Below are positions 1 through 5,732 of a DNA stretch of 23,573 nucleotides, one piece after another. The stretch lies in the NCBI GenBank assembly GCA_013374505.1, contig QENJ01000043.1:1-23573 (forward strand), written 5' to 3'. The position numbers and the translations under genes are program-made. The notes below the pieces were generated by a model, which saw nothing but the letters and a program-made list of their open reading frames with translations, searched no databases and had not been told where the DNA came from. How positions within the stretch are numbered: the stretch's first letter is position 1; each line of letters begins with the position of its first letter. The stretch is from Candidatus Methanophagaceae archaeon (GTDB lineage: Archaea > Halobacteriota > Syntropharchaeia > Alkanophagales > Methanospirareceae).

Positions 1-1348
1 AGTTCCACGTGAATGTGCCAGTTTCGTTTATGTGGATGAAGTACCCGACACCATTGTTCATCTCGCTATCAGCACTCAGTTCCATGAATGTGTGCGTTGC
101 CGCATCGTATCGCACCACGGTGTCGTAGTTCCCGGCTATGGAATTGAGCACACTGCTCACCGCCTTGTCCGATGGTGTCAACGGCATCGAAACGAGGTTC
201 CAGCCTGTGACGAGTTCTTTCTCGAATGTCACTTGGACTGAGCATGGATAGGTACAACATGTTTCATCCTCGTCATTGTAATTTGCGCAACTATCGCAGG
301 TATTGTCATCGCCAGTATTATTGTAACCTGATACGAGGATGGATATATCTTTATTCTCATTGTCACAGAGCGTATTGTCTTTTATCACGCTATTCATTCC
401 ACCTTCTCCGCCTTCTCCACATCTACAGATTGAAATCCCATTACCATCTTTTATATCCCCGGAAGGACGGTTCTTACAGCCTGTTATTACATTGTCTCGT
501 ATAGTAGTCCAGCCTCCGCCTACCCATACTCCTGGTCCGTAGTTGTCTGTTATTGTGTTATTGTCAATGGTCCAGCTATGCGTCTTATAGCATCTCAGCA
601 CAATTCCACCGGTTGGACCTGTGTAACTCTCTTCACCGTTTTCATAGAAGTTGTTGTTGGTAATGCGGTTATGCGTGCACCATGCCTTGCTGAGGACGGC
701 TGGACCTTTATTGTTGTGGACGGTGTTGTCAGTTATGGTGTTATGACTGGACGCTACCTTTAATCGGATTGCTATACCGCCAGACTCACATGGTGGCGTA
801 CTAACGGCGCCAGTAGTGTTGTAGACCTCACAATTCTTTATGGTATTGTAACTCGTGCATGGCCATAAGTCAATTCCAAGGGAAGAGTCACCAGCGTATG
901 CTGGATTTCCATTGTCATGCACTGTGCAGTTGTCTATGGTATTGTTCGTAACATGGAGTAGGCATTGTCCCGAATAAGGATTATAGTCACCGCCGGTCCG
1001 GATTCCTATACAAAAGTTTTTCACTTCCAGATTCTTTATGATTGTGTTGTTGTACCCGCAGCTATAAGCGCCATGTGACGTATCGAAGTTATAAATCCCG
1101 ATTGTGGGAGCTGCCGTGCAACCGTCACCTGTTATCGTGTGTCCTTTACCGTCAATGGTAATATCGTCCGCTCCTATTATATAACCATGTCCTGTTGGTA
1201 CATTGTAGTTTTGGTTGAGCTCGCAACTCTCGGTTATTAGCGTATTTCCAGGTGCTGGGCAATCAGGTAGAGCGCTTGCGCTTCCTACCGTAACAACCAA
1301 GAAAACTGTTGCTATTGCTATTCCTAACATTACGTTTTTTGTATTCAT
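1..1348 (-). CDS. Secreted right-handed beta-helix protein, C-terminus cut by window edge
   Basis: I translated this from the start ATG at 1348-1346 leftward; 449 codons are open to the window edge, so the 3' end is missing. Residues 1-27 form a signal peptide ending SASA-LPDC. Residues 28 to about 369 are a NosD/CASH-type right-handed beta-helix: Asn- and Gly-rich rungs after a GADDITIDGKGHTI motif, closing with a Cys-rich cap (TGDDNTCDSC, then CCTYPC). From about residue 376 a GWNLVSMPL motif opens a small domain seen in many archaeal and bacterial surface proteins. The protein is a close paralogue of the next gene upstream (1585-3171): only four differences in the first 36 residues. A GGAGGTG ribosome site lies at 1361-1367. 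It probably acts outside the cell as a surface or secreted protein; the ligand is unknown. Family assignment is firm, function is not. Confidence 0.9.
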   Translation of the reverse strand, partial: MNTKNVMLGIAIATVFLVVTVGSASALPDCPAPGNTLITESCELNQNYNVPTGHGYIIGADDITIDGKGHTITGDGCTAAPTIGIYNFDTSHGAYSCGYNNTIIKNLEVKNFCIGIRTGGDYNPYSGQCLLHVTNNTIDNCTVHDNGNPAYAGDSSLGIDLWPCTSYNTIKNCEVYNTTGAVSTPPCESGGIAIRLKVASSHNTITDNTVHNNKGPAVLSKAWCTHNRITNNNFYENGEESYTGPTGGIVLRCYKTHSWTIDNNTITDNYGPGVWVGGGWTTIRDNVITGCKNRPSGDIKDGNGISICRCGEGGEGGMNSVIKDNTLCDNENKDISILVSGYNNTGDDNTCDSCANYNDEDETCCTYPCSVQVTFEKELVTGWNLVSMPLTPSDKAVSSVLNSIAGNYDTVVRYDAATHTFMELSADSEMNNGVGYFIHINETGTFTWN

Positions 1349-1403
1349 TTTTTTCTTTTTCACCTCCTAATTTTCTGTTTTTGTTTGTACCTTCCCTTTC
1401 TTA

Positions 1404-1442
1404 GCACAGGTTCTTCCTGCGCAGCGTTTTTCCGTAAACGCT
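1404..1442 (-). promoter_or_regulatory. Tandem hairpins in 5' leader of the 1-1348 gene
   Basis: Two abutting stem-loops lie between the predicted promoter and the start codon. The first pairs 1404-1410 with 1416-1422 (one mismatch, loop TTCTT on the plus strand). The second pairs AGCGTTT at 1423-1429 with AAACGCT at 1436-1442, a perfect 7-bp stem with a 6-nt loop. The paralogous gene at 3171 has a comparable pair (3226-3271), with the loop-closing pair of hairpin 1 changed from G-C to A-T so that pairing is kept. A regulatory or RNA-stabilising leader is an inference. The alternative is a decayed dispersed repeat, because the AAGAACCTGTGCTAAG core recurs elsewhere in the window. Confidence 0.4.
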
Positions 1443-1520
1443 TTTTCTAAAAGGGTTTAGCACAGGGTTCTTTCATTTCTCTTCACCTCCTTTTTTCTTA
1501 GGGAAAAAATGTTAAGAGAG

Positions 1521-1530
1521 GGATATAAAA
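1521..1530 (-). promoter_or_regulatory. TATA box for the 1-1348 gene
   Basis: On the minus strand this reads TTTTATATCC inside a run GGTTTTTATATCCC, close to the archaeal TATA consensus. Transcription would start near 1500. That gives an unusually long leader of about 150 nt holding the tandem hairpins and a 9-codon mini-ORF (MKEPCAKPF, 1476-1447) that has its own GGAGGTG site at 1484-1490. The promoter lies just downstream of the stop codon of the upstream paralogue. Confidence 0.45.
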
Positions 1531-1584
1531 ACCAGCCCTCATCTTTAAATTTTTATTTTTTACTTTTCAGCTGTTATCGCGTAT

Positions 1585-3171
1585 TTAACCTATAGTCTTA
1601 GTCAGGCAGTTATTGGTCTCATTGCATTCTGAAATCCAGTCTGGGAAGTCTGCGCACACCTTTACATCATGCGTTCCGCCAGGCAACCTGTATAACCAGA
1701 ACCACTCTTCTCTGCTCTGTTTAGGCGCCAATGGTCTTACAAAGTCCCAACCCAGCCAAGGAGGCCAGGGAGAAACGCCATCAACGGTTAGATTGCTCAC
1801 ACTCCAACCTGCCCATTCTTGGCATCCCCTGTTCAATATACGGTAGTGTACCCTGCGTCCCCGAATGCACTTCTCAACAGCAAGCTCTTTCGTCATCTCT
1901 TCCTGCTCGACATCTCTCTCCTTGAGGTAGTCTATGAGCTCTTCCTGCTCGACGTTCTTGACGTCTGCCTCACGGATAAACTCTGCAATCTCTTTCTGCT
2001 CAAGCTCAATGTCTTTCCTGCTAATACATCTCCAATCTCTTCCAAGCCAGATATCTGTGATTACCAGGTCTTTCGTGCAGCAATAGGTGCAGCCTGTTGT
2101 TCCATTATCATCGTAATTCTCTGCTATATCGCAGCAATTCTCATCACCCGTATTATTGTAACCTGATGCGAGTACGAATATATCTTTCCCTTCGTTAAAG
2201 CAGACCTTGTTGTCTTCTAATCTGTTATTCTTTCCACCTTCTGGCTGTCTTTCAATTGAAATTCCACGACCAACAGATACGTCCCCCGCAGTACGGTTCT
2301 TACTACCTTCCACTGTATTATCCTTTACGACATTCCAGCTTCCCCCTATCCATATCCCTGGACCATAGTTATCCTGTATGTTGTTTTCCTCGATGAGCCA
2401 GTTATTTGAATTCTTGCATCTCAGCACGATTCCTCCAGTCGGACCTGTGTAACTCACTTCACCGTTTTGATACATGTCGTTGTTAGCAACGTAGTCATAC
2501 TGGCATTTAGCCTTGGCGAGGATACCTGGACCTCTGTTGTTGTGCAGGGTGTTGTCGGTTATGTCGTTATGCTTGCACGCCATCTTTAACCGAATTCCCG
2601 CACCTCCGGACTCGCATGGTGGTGTGCCAGCGCTACCGGTAGTATTGTAAACATCGCACTTTGTTATGGTGCTGTAATTTACACATGGCCAGAAGTTGAT
2701 TCCCGTAGATGTGTCACCAACGTACGAACTATTCCCATTGTCATGCACTGTGCAATGTTCTATCATATTGTCCACGACATTGATTACGCATTTTTTCGTT
2801 GTCGGGTTGTATTTACCACCAATCCGGATTCCCATGCAGAAGTTTTCCACTTCCAGATTCTTTATGGTTACGTTGTTGTACCCGTACTTTCGAGTTGTAT
2901 TAAAGTTGAGAACCCCAACTATGGGAGGAGCAGTAGCACTGCAACCGACACCTGTTATCGTGTGTCCTTTACCGTCAATGGTAATATCGTCCGCATCTAT
3001 TATATAACCATGTCCCGCTTGTACATTGTAGCTTTGGTTGAGCTCGCAACTAACGTTTATTTTTGTATTTCCAGGTGCCGGGCAATCAGGAAGAGCGCTT
3101 GCGCTTCCTACCGCAGCAACCAAGAACACTGTCGCTATTGCCATTCCTAATATCACGTTTTTTGTATTCAT
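1585..3171 (-). CDS. Secreted beta-helix protein with CARDB-like C-terminus split by a helical insert
   Basis: 528 aa. Signal peptide 1-27 (SASALPDC). NosD/CASH-type right-handed beta-helix about 28-364, ending with the cap motif TGDENCC...GCTYCC. The C-terminal part (367-528) looks like one CARDB beta-sandwich: it starts DLVITDIW, resumes VHYRILNRG and ends with the hallmark VCADFPDWISECNETNNC. Between strands 1 and 2 sits about 55 residues of charged helix (381-436) rich in VEQEEL/VEQEEM repeats and flanked by Cys382 and Cys435, which could staple the base of a helical hairpin. There is no C-terminal membrane helix or sorting tail, so it is probably secreted or bound to another surface protein. 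Ribosome site AGGAGGTG at 3183-3190. Tandem paralogue of the gene at 1-1348, sharing its leader; the two C-termini are unrelated. Confidence 0.9.
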   Translation of the reverse strand: MNTKNVILGMAIATVFLVAAVGSASALPDCPAPGNTKINVSCELNQSYNVQAGHGYIIDADDITIDGKGHTITGVGCSATAPPIVGVLNFNTTRKYGYNNVTIKNLEVENFCMGIRIGGKYNPTTKKCVINVVDNMIEHCTVHDNGNSSYVGDTSTGINFWPCVNYSTITKCDVYNTTGSAGTPPCESGGAGIRLKMACKHNDITDNTLHNNRGPGILAKAKCQYDYVANNDMYQNGEVSYTGPTGGIVLRCKNSNNWLIEENNIQDNYGPGIWIGGSWNVVKDNTVEGSKNRTAGDVSVGRGISIERQPEGGKNNRLEDNKVCFNEGKDIFVLASGYNNTGDENCCDIAENYDDNGTTGCTYCCTKDLVITDIWLGRDWRCISRKDIELEQKEIAEFIREADVKNVEQEELIDYLKERDVEQEEMTKELAVEKCIRGRRVHYRILNRGCQEWAGWSVSNLTVDGVSPWPPWLGWDFVRPLAPKQSREEWFWLYRLPGGTHDVKVCADFPDWISECNETNNCLTKTIG

Positions 3172-3225
3172 TTTTTCTTTTTCACCTCCTAATTTTCTGT
3201 TTTTGTTTGTGCCTTCTCTTTCTTA

Positions 3226-3271
3226 GCGCAGATTCTTTCTGCGAAGCAAATTACCCACAAAGACTTTCGCT
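3226..3271 (-). promoter_or_regulatory. Hairpins in 5' leader of the 1585-3171 gene
   Basis: CGCAGA (3227-3232) pairs with TCTGCG (3238-3243) around a 5-nt loop, matching hairpin 1 of the downstream paralogue with a compensating closing pair. A second weaker stem (AAGCAAA near 3244-3250 with TTTCGCTT near 3264-3271, one bulge) follows. The leader between the 33-aa ORF at 3283 and this gene's start is 111 nt. Function is inferred only from this conservation between the two copies. Confidence 0.35.
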
Positions 3272-3282
3272 TGCAAAAGGGT

Positions 3283-3384
3283 TTAAGCACAAGCTTCTTT
3301 CATTGTATCTTGTACCTCCTGATTACTTTTTCTGCTTTCGAGCAATGTTGCCCTGAAAGTTTGATGCGAAACTGTTTTGTTCAT
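3283..3384 (-). CDS. 33-aa ORF, copy A, possible leader or small regulatory protein
   Basis: The frame runs from ATG at 3384 to TAA at 3283-3285 and begins MNKTVSHQTFRATLL. The second copy at 4374-4475 has the same length and the same first 15 residues; all four nucleotide differences in that stretch are synonymous third-position changes (ACA/ACT, TCG/TCA, TTC/TTT, AGG/AGA). The middle seven codons diverge and the tail (EV..TMKEA.A) is again similar. A TATA box (GTTTATATG, 3412-3420) lies about 28-36 nt before the ATG, giving a leader of only a few nt. No strong ribosome site is visible. It precedes the beta-helix gene at 3171 by 111 nt, so it could be a leader ORF. No family recognised. Confidence 0.45.
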   Translation of the reverse strand: MNKTVSHQTFRATLLESRKSNQEVQDTMKEACA

Positions 3385-3403
3385 TCTAACTATCAAGTCT
3401 GTT

Positions 3404-3501
3404 GTTAGGTACATATAAACCGTGCCCTAATAATGTTCGGTTTTGGGAACAAAACCTAAGTAGTACCTTAAATTTCCGGTCGAAAACCTAATAAAATTAG
3501 G
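3404..3501 (-). promoter_or_regulatory. TTAGG operator array with TATA box, copy A
   Basis: Three 15-bp sites are spaced 29 and 32 bp apart: CCTAATAATGTTCGG (3426-3440), a degenerate one at 3455-3469, and the clean inverted repeat CCTAATAAAATTAGG (3487-3501). The inverted pair GGTTTTG / CAAAACC (4-nt spacer) fills the gap between the first two. A further TTAGG (3405-3409) sits next to the TATA box at 3412-3420, on the side of the start codon of the 33-aa ORF. The same layout recurs at four other promoters in the window. Binding by a transcription factor is inference. Confidence 0.6.
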
Positions 3502-3710
3502 AGATTTTATCGTCCCCTAACGCTTCCTTGCCGTAATGGCTCCAACAGAACAAGCGTACTAAAAGGATGCTTATGAGATTTGGTTTGCATTACCTGGCAG
3601 CTTTTAAAAATAGAGCTATTTCTTTCGGGGTTATCGTCACGTTATCAATTCGATTTGAAACAACTGTAAATGTTTAGCAAACCACAAGATTACACAGATT
3701 CCCACGAGAA

Positions 3711-3815
3711 ACCTTTTCTTGGAAAGAAAAGCTTTACCAAAAGAACAAATACGTTTTTCTTTTAGCACAGGTTTTCTTTTTGTGAAAAAGAAAAAGTGTT
3801 GTGTTAACCTTGTTT
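3711..3815. repeat. AT-rich dispersed repeat with palindrome
   Basis: It contains the palindrome CTTTTCTT-GG-AAAGAAAAG (3713-3731), then CTTTACCAAAAGAAC, TTAGCACAGGTT and AAAAAGAAAAAGTGTTGTGT. The same blocks in the same order occur at 7591-7735 with a different middle part. It lies just downstream of the toxin stop codon (3833), so it may serve as a transcript end. I see no gene here; the open frames crossing it are low-complexity Lys/Phe translations. Confidence 0.5.
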
Positions 3816-3832
3816 CCGCTATATACGTATAT

Positions 3833-4096
3833 TTATCTTTTATAGCCTTGCTTTCGATGCCGTATATCATGAATAATAACCACATTTTCTTTTTTTATCA
3901 CTTCATAAATAATTCTCAAATCTCCGATTCTAATCCTGAATGTCATAGGATAGCCTTTTAGTTTTTTAACATCGTAATTAAAAGGAGCGAAGGAATATTG
4001 CAATATCCCAAAAACTTCAAAACACCTCTCTCTAACTTTCTCAGGGGCTTTCTTTAATTTGTGCTGTGTAGATTTGGGTATAATAACTTCAAACAT
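3833..4096 (-). CDS. relE: RelE/ParE-superfamily toxin
   Basis: 87 aa, normal length for the family. The RelE/ParE core is visible: an N-terminal strand (FEVIIPKSTQHKLKK), a helix, then KLKGYPMTFRIRIGDLRIIYEV (about residues 45-66) and a C-terminal VIIHDIRHRKQGYKR. Basic residues in the last segment and the Arg residues in the RIRIGDLR strand match positions used by RelE-type ribosome-dependent mRNA interferases; ParE-type gyrase poisons share this fold, so the target is not certain. The start overlaps the antitoxin stop by one nucleotide (TGATG), as expected of a translationally coupled TA operon. The module sits between two 436-bp direct repeats, which hints at acquisition as a mobile unit. 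Confidence 0.85.
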   Translation of the reverse strand: MFEVIIPKSTQHKLKKAPEKVRERCFEVFGILQYSFAPFNYDVKKLKGYPMTFRIRIGDLRIIYEVIKKENVVIIHDIRHRKQGYKR

Positions 4097-4284
4097 CAGA
4101 TCACATTTTTAAGTTCAGAAAGTCTTACATATTCACCTTTTTTATATTCCGCTCTTCCCTTTTCAATCGCGTCTATTTCTTCCTGTTCAGGTTCAGCCTC
4201 AGGGATAAGTAGATCCTTCAACTCATGAATTTCTTCTCTTAGAATTTTTACCTCTTTCAAAACGTCATCCATTGTAGCGTTCAT
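4096..4284 (-). CDS. Antitoxin of the RelE-type module
   Basis: 62 aa, acidic, with an N-terminal helix (MDDVLKEVKILREEIHELKDLL) and the C-terminal pattern AIEKGRAEYKKGEYVRLSEL, which is typical of small archaeal antitoxins that wrap the partner RelE toxin. Antitoxins of this type usually neutralise the toxin by direct binding and repress their own promoter. A TATA box 25-34 nt upstream of ATG 4284 suits a leaderless or very short leader transcript; an alternative in-frame ATG lies at 4275. It is followed at once by the toxin gene with a 1-nt overlap. The specific antitoxin family is not certain. Confidence 0.8.
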   Translation of the reverse strand: MNATMDDVLKEVKILREEIHELKDLLIPEAEPEQEEIDAIEKGRAEYKKGEYVRLSELKNVI

Positions 4285-4308
4285 ATTTATTACATTCTAA
4301 AGCATTGC

Positions 4309-4318
4309 AATATAAAAA
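4309..4318 (-). promoter_or_regulatory. TATA box of the toxin-antitoxin operon
   Basis: The minus strand reads TTTTTATATT. Its centre is about 29 nt before the antitoxin ATG at 4284, so transcription should start within a few nt of the start codon. A second, upstream promoter in the 33-aa ORF region (4503-4510) could read through into this operon as well. Confidence 0.5.
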
Positions 4319-4373
4319 GCTTTTGAAAAACTTTTCTTAAAAGTTTTGTAAATGCTTTTGCTTGCAAAATGGT

Positions 4374-4475
4374 TTACGCACCGGCTTCTTTCATTGTACC
4401 TTTTACCTCAGGAACACTATACCCTCTTCCGAGCAATGTTGCTCTAAAAGTTTGATGTGAAACAGTTTTGTTCAT
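4374..4475 (-). CDS. 33-aa ORF, copy B
   Basis: ATG at 4475, TAA at 4374-4376; begins MNKTVSHQTFRATLL and ends TMKEAGA. Same length as copy A with only synonymous changes in the first 15 codons, which supports real coding. The TATA box at 4503-4510 is about 30 nt before the ATG, as in copy A. Here the ORF precedes the toxin-antitoxin operon by 89 nt, whereas copy A precedes a beta-helix gene, so the ORF travels with the repeat rather than with one downstream gene. Function unknown. Confidence 0.45.
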   Translation of the reverse strand: MNKTVSHQTFRATLLGRGYSVPEVKGTMKEAGA

Positions 4476-4494
4476 TCTAAAGAACAAGTCTGAA

Positions 4495-4592
4495 GTTAGA
4501 GCTATAAACAATTAACCCTAAAAATGTTCGGTTTTTGAAACAAAACCTAAATAGTTCCTGGTATTTCCGGTCGAAAACCTAATAAAGTTAGG
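4495..4592 (-). promoter_or_regulatory. TTAGG operator array with TATA box, copy B
   Basis: Sites: CCTAAAAATGTTCGG (4517-4531), a degenerate site at 4546-4560, and the inverted repeat CCTAATAAAGTTAGG (4578-4592). The TATA-proximal half-site is TTAGA here (4495-4499) instead of TTAGG. Spacing matches copy A (29 and 32 bp). Confidence 0.6.
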
Positions 4593-4769
4593 TAAATCCG
4601 TTATCCCCTAACGCTTCCTTGCCGCAATGTCTCCAACAGAACAAGCGTATTAAAAGGGTGATTACTGGATTTTGTTTGCATTACCACGCAACTTTTGAAT
4701 ATAGAGCTATTAAGTTCGAGGTTATCTTCTCGTTATCAATTCGACTTTAAACGACTGTAAATGTTTAGC

Positions 4770-4879
4770 AAACCACAAGAATACACGGATTTAATTTCTT
4801 CTGCGTTAATCAGCGTTAATCTGTGTCAATAATTGATTTTAGTTGGATATTATACTTTCTCGTGTAATCTCGTGGGTTT
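4770..4879. mobile_element. MITE-like element with AACCAC inverted ends
   Basis: About 110 bp bounded by AAACCACAAGAATACACG (4770-4787) and CGTGTAATCTCGTGGGTTT (4861-4879), which are inverted copies with few mismatches. The interior holds GCGTTAATCAGCGTTAATCT and no ORF. The termini are the same as those flanking the GxxExxY gene at 5286-5732, so this may be a non-autonomous or deleted version of that cassette. Confidence 0.5.
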
Positions 4880-4908
4880 TTTTTTTCGCCTCTGCTATAT
4901 AAATACAA

Positions 4909-5268
4909 TCACGGAGGACTCTCCGGCACATAAATCACATCTCCACCTGGCAGCATATACGTGGACCCCAATTTCGTACCCTTACCTCCGATGGTCTCAT
5001 TCGTGACCTTTTGTATTTCCACCTTCTCGCCGTGCTTTGTTATTATCTCCATATCTGGCGTTCCCGGATTCTTCACCAGTGTGAGATTAGAAGACTCAGA
5101 AATCAATTCCGGGATACTGTGATAAGTCACCAGCGCCAGCATCAACGCCACTGCAAACACTATCGCAACATCAAAAAGGTTTGCCACACCACTCATCGGG
5201 TCATCGTCTATTCCTCCAGCTATGCCCGAACGCTTTCGTCTACCCATGATCCTCATTTTTCGTTTCAT
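4909..5268 (-). CDS. DUF2149 protein, ExbD-like partner of ExbB channel (copy 1)
   Basis: 119 aa. A basic N-terminus (1-20) is followed by DPMSGVANLFDVAIVFAVALM with one transmembrane helix (about 31-50), then an outer domain (about 55-119) with NPGTPDMEII, GEKVE and a final GGDVIYVP. The motif NLFD-V at the helix start resembles the P-L-[IV]-D-V motif of ExbD/TolR, whose Asp carries the proton; Asp33 would be that residue. I know DUF2149 as a small protein encoded beside ExbB/TolQ-like channels in methanogen-type archaea. It is separated from its likely partner (5710-6303) by the GxxExxY cassette. The start could also be Met5 or Met8. The role as a stator rod is inference. Confidence 0.8.
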   Translation of the reverse strand: MKRKMRIMGRRKRSGIAGGIDDDPMSGVANLFDVAIVFAVALMLALVTYHSIPELISESSNLTLVKNPGTPDMEIITKHGEKVEIQKVTNETIGGKGTKLGSTYMLPGGDVIYVPESPP

Positions 5269-5285
5269 ATTCTTCTTACCCCTTT

Positions 5286-5732
5286 AACCACAGATTACAC
5301 CGATTTTCACAAGATTCTTCTTTTTACCTCCAAACTCTTCTTACCAAAATTTAATAATAAACCTACGCGCATTTTTGTCGCTTTTAGATAGTTTAATAAC
5401 TGTGCTTCTTCGATTCCCGTTAAACCTGATGTTGCTTTCATTTCTATTATGACTTTATTCTCGACTATCAAATCAGGCTTATATTTCCGGGAGATTAACA
5501 AGTCTTTATAATAAATATCAAGTTCTTTCTGCCTATCAAAATAAAACTCCTTCAATTTTAGCTCATAACATAAAGCCTCTTCATAAACATATTCGAGAAA
5601 GCCAGAACCTAACTCACGATGAACTTCCATCGCTGCACCGATTATATCTCGAGTCAAATCTTTATAAAGCCACTTTTCAGTTGTTTCTTCCATTTTCTCC
5701 TTTCTGTGTCTATCTCGTGGAATCTCGTGGTT
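5286..5732. mobile_element. GxxExxY cassette with inverted AACCAC termini
   Basis: The left end reads AACCACAGATTACACC inward from 5286, and the right end read on the minus strand from 5732 is AACCACGAGATTCCACGAG. These form inward inverted repeats around the single GxxExxY gene. The left repeat contains that gene's stop codon. The right repeat encodes the last seven residues (EPRDSTR) and the stop of the upstream ExbB-like gene. Similar ends lie at 4770-4879, 3682-3702 and 11791-11814. I see no transposase, so movement would need one in trans. Target duplications were not identified. Confidence 0.5.
5307..5693 (-). CDS. GxxExxY protein (PD-(D/E)XK-like)
   Basis: 128 aa, full length for this family. 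The family signature GSGFLEYVYEEAL is at residues 29-41, with IIGAAMEVHRELG before it. A PD-(D/E)XK-like core follows: PDLIVENKVIIEMKA (73-87), with Asp74, Glu84 and Lys86 as the candidate catalytic set. C-terminal LLNYLKATKMRVGLLLNFG is also typical. The biochemical role of the family is unknown; members are often found in cassettes framed by short repeats, and some occur within rRNA intervening sequences. Here it splits an exbB-DUF2149 pair that is directly adjacent in the second operon, 16 nt after the ExbB-like gene, so it probably rides on that operon's transcript and is not part of the envelope machine. Confidence 0.85.
   Translation of the reverse strand: MEETTEKWLYKDLTRDIIGAAMEVHRELGSGFLEYVYEEALCYELKLKEFYFDRQKELDIYYKDLLISRKYKPDLIVENKVIIEMKATSGLTGIEEAQLLNYLKATKMRVGLLLNFGKKSLEVKRRIL

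Larger units (their letters stand above)
3267..3702. repeat. 436-bp direct repeat, copy A
   Basis: This stretch is clearly homologous to 4358-4793 with a constant offset of 1091 bp at every anchor I checked (start codon of the 33-aa ORF, CCTAA-N5-TTAGG palindrome, AACCAC end), so there is no net insertion or deletion. It contains a 33-aa ORF, a TATA box, an array of TTAGG-type operator sites, and about 170 bp of further conserved sequence with no gene I can recognise. Copies A and B bracket a RelE-type toxin-antitoxin operon. The rest of the spacer (3703-3832) holds only AT-rich dispersed repeats. Confidence 0.85.
4358..4793. repeat. 436-bp direct repeat, copy B
   Basis: Homologous to 3267-3702 in the same orientation, offset 1091 bp, with no net length change. 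It holds the second 33-aa ORF, its TATA box (GTTTATAG, 4503-4510), and a TTAGG operator array. The final AAACCACAAGAATACACGG overlaps one end of the MITE-like element at 4770-4879. Between copy B and the DUF2149 gene (stop at 4909) I see no other gene. Confidence 0.85.

Noticed and set aside
1819..2166. 115-aa plus-strand frame and other long plus-strand frames across the beta-helix genes
   Set aside because: They lie antisense to clearly coding, conserved proteins; the frames arise from codon bias of Asn/Gly-rich repeats and have no ribosome sites or recognisable domains.
3404..3521. CRISPR-like array, because of regularly spaced CCTAA/TTAGG motifs
   Set aside because: The repeated unit is only 15 bp, imperfect and palindromic, with two or three copies per site and conserved rather than variable spacers; no cas genes are nearby. 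Operator sites fit better.
3637..3885. 82-aa minus-strand frame
   Set aside because: It overlaps the toxin 3' end and the AT-rich dispersed repeat; the translation is low-complexity Lys/Phe sequence with no family features.
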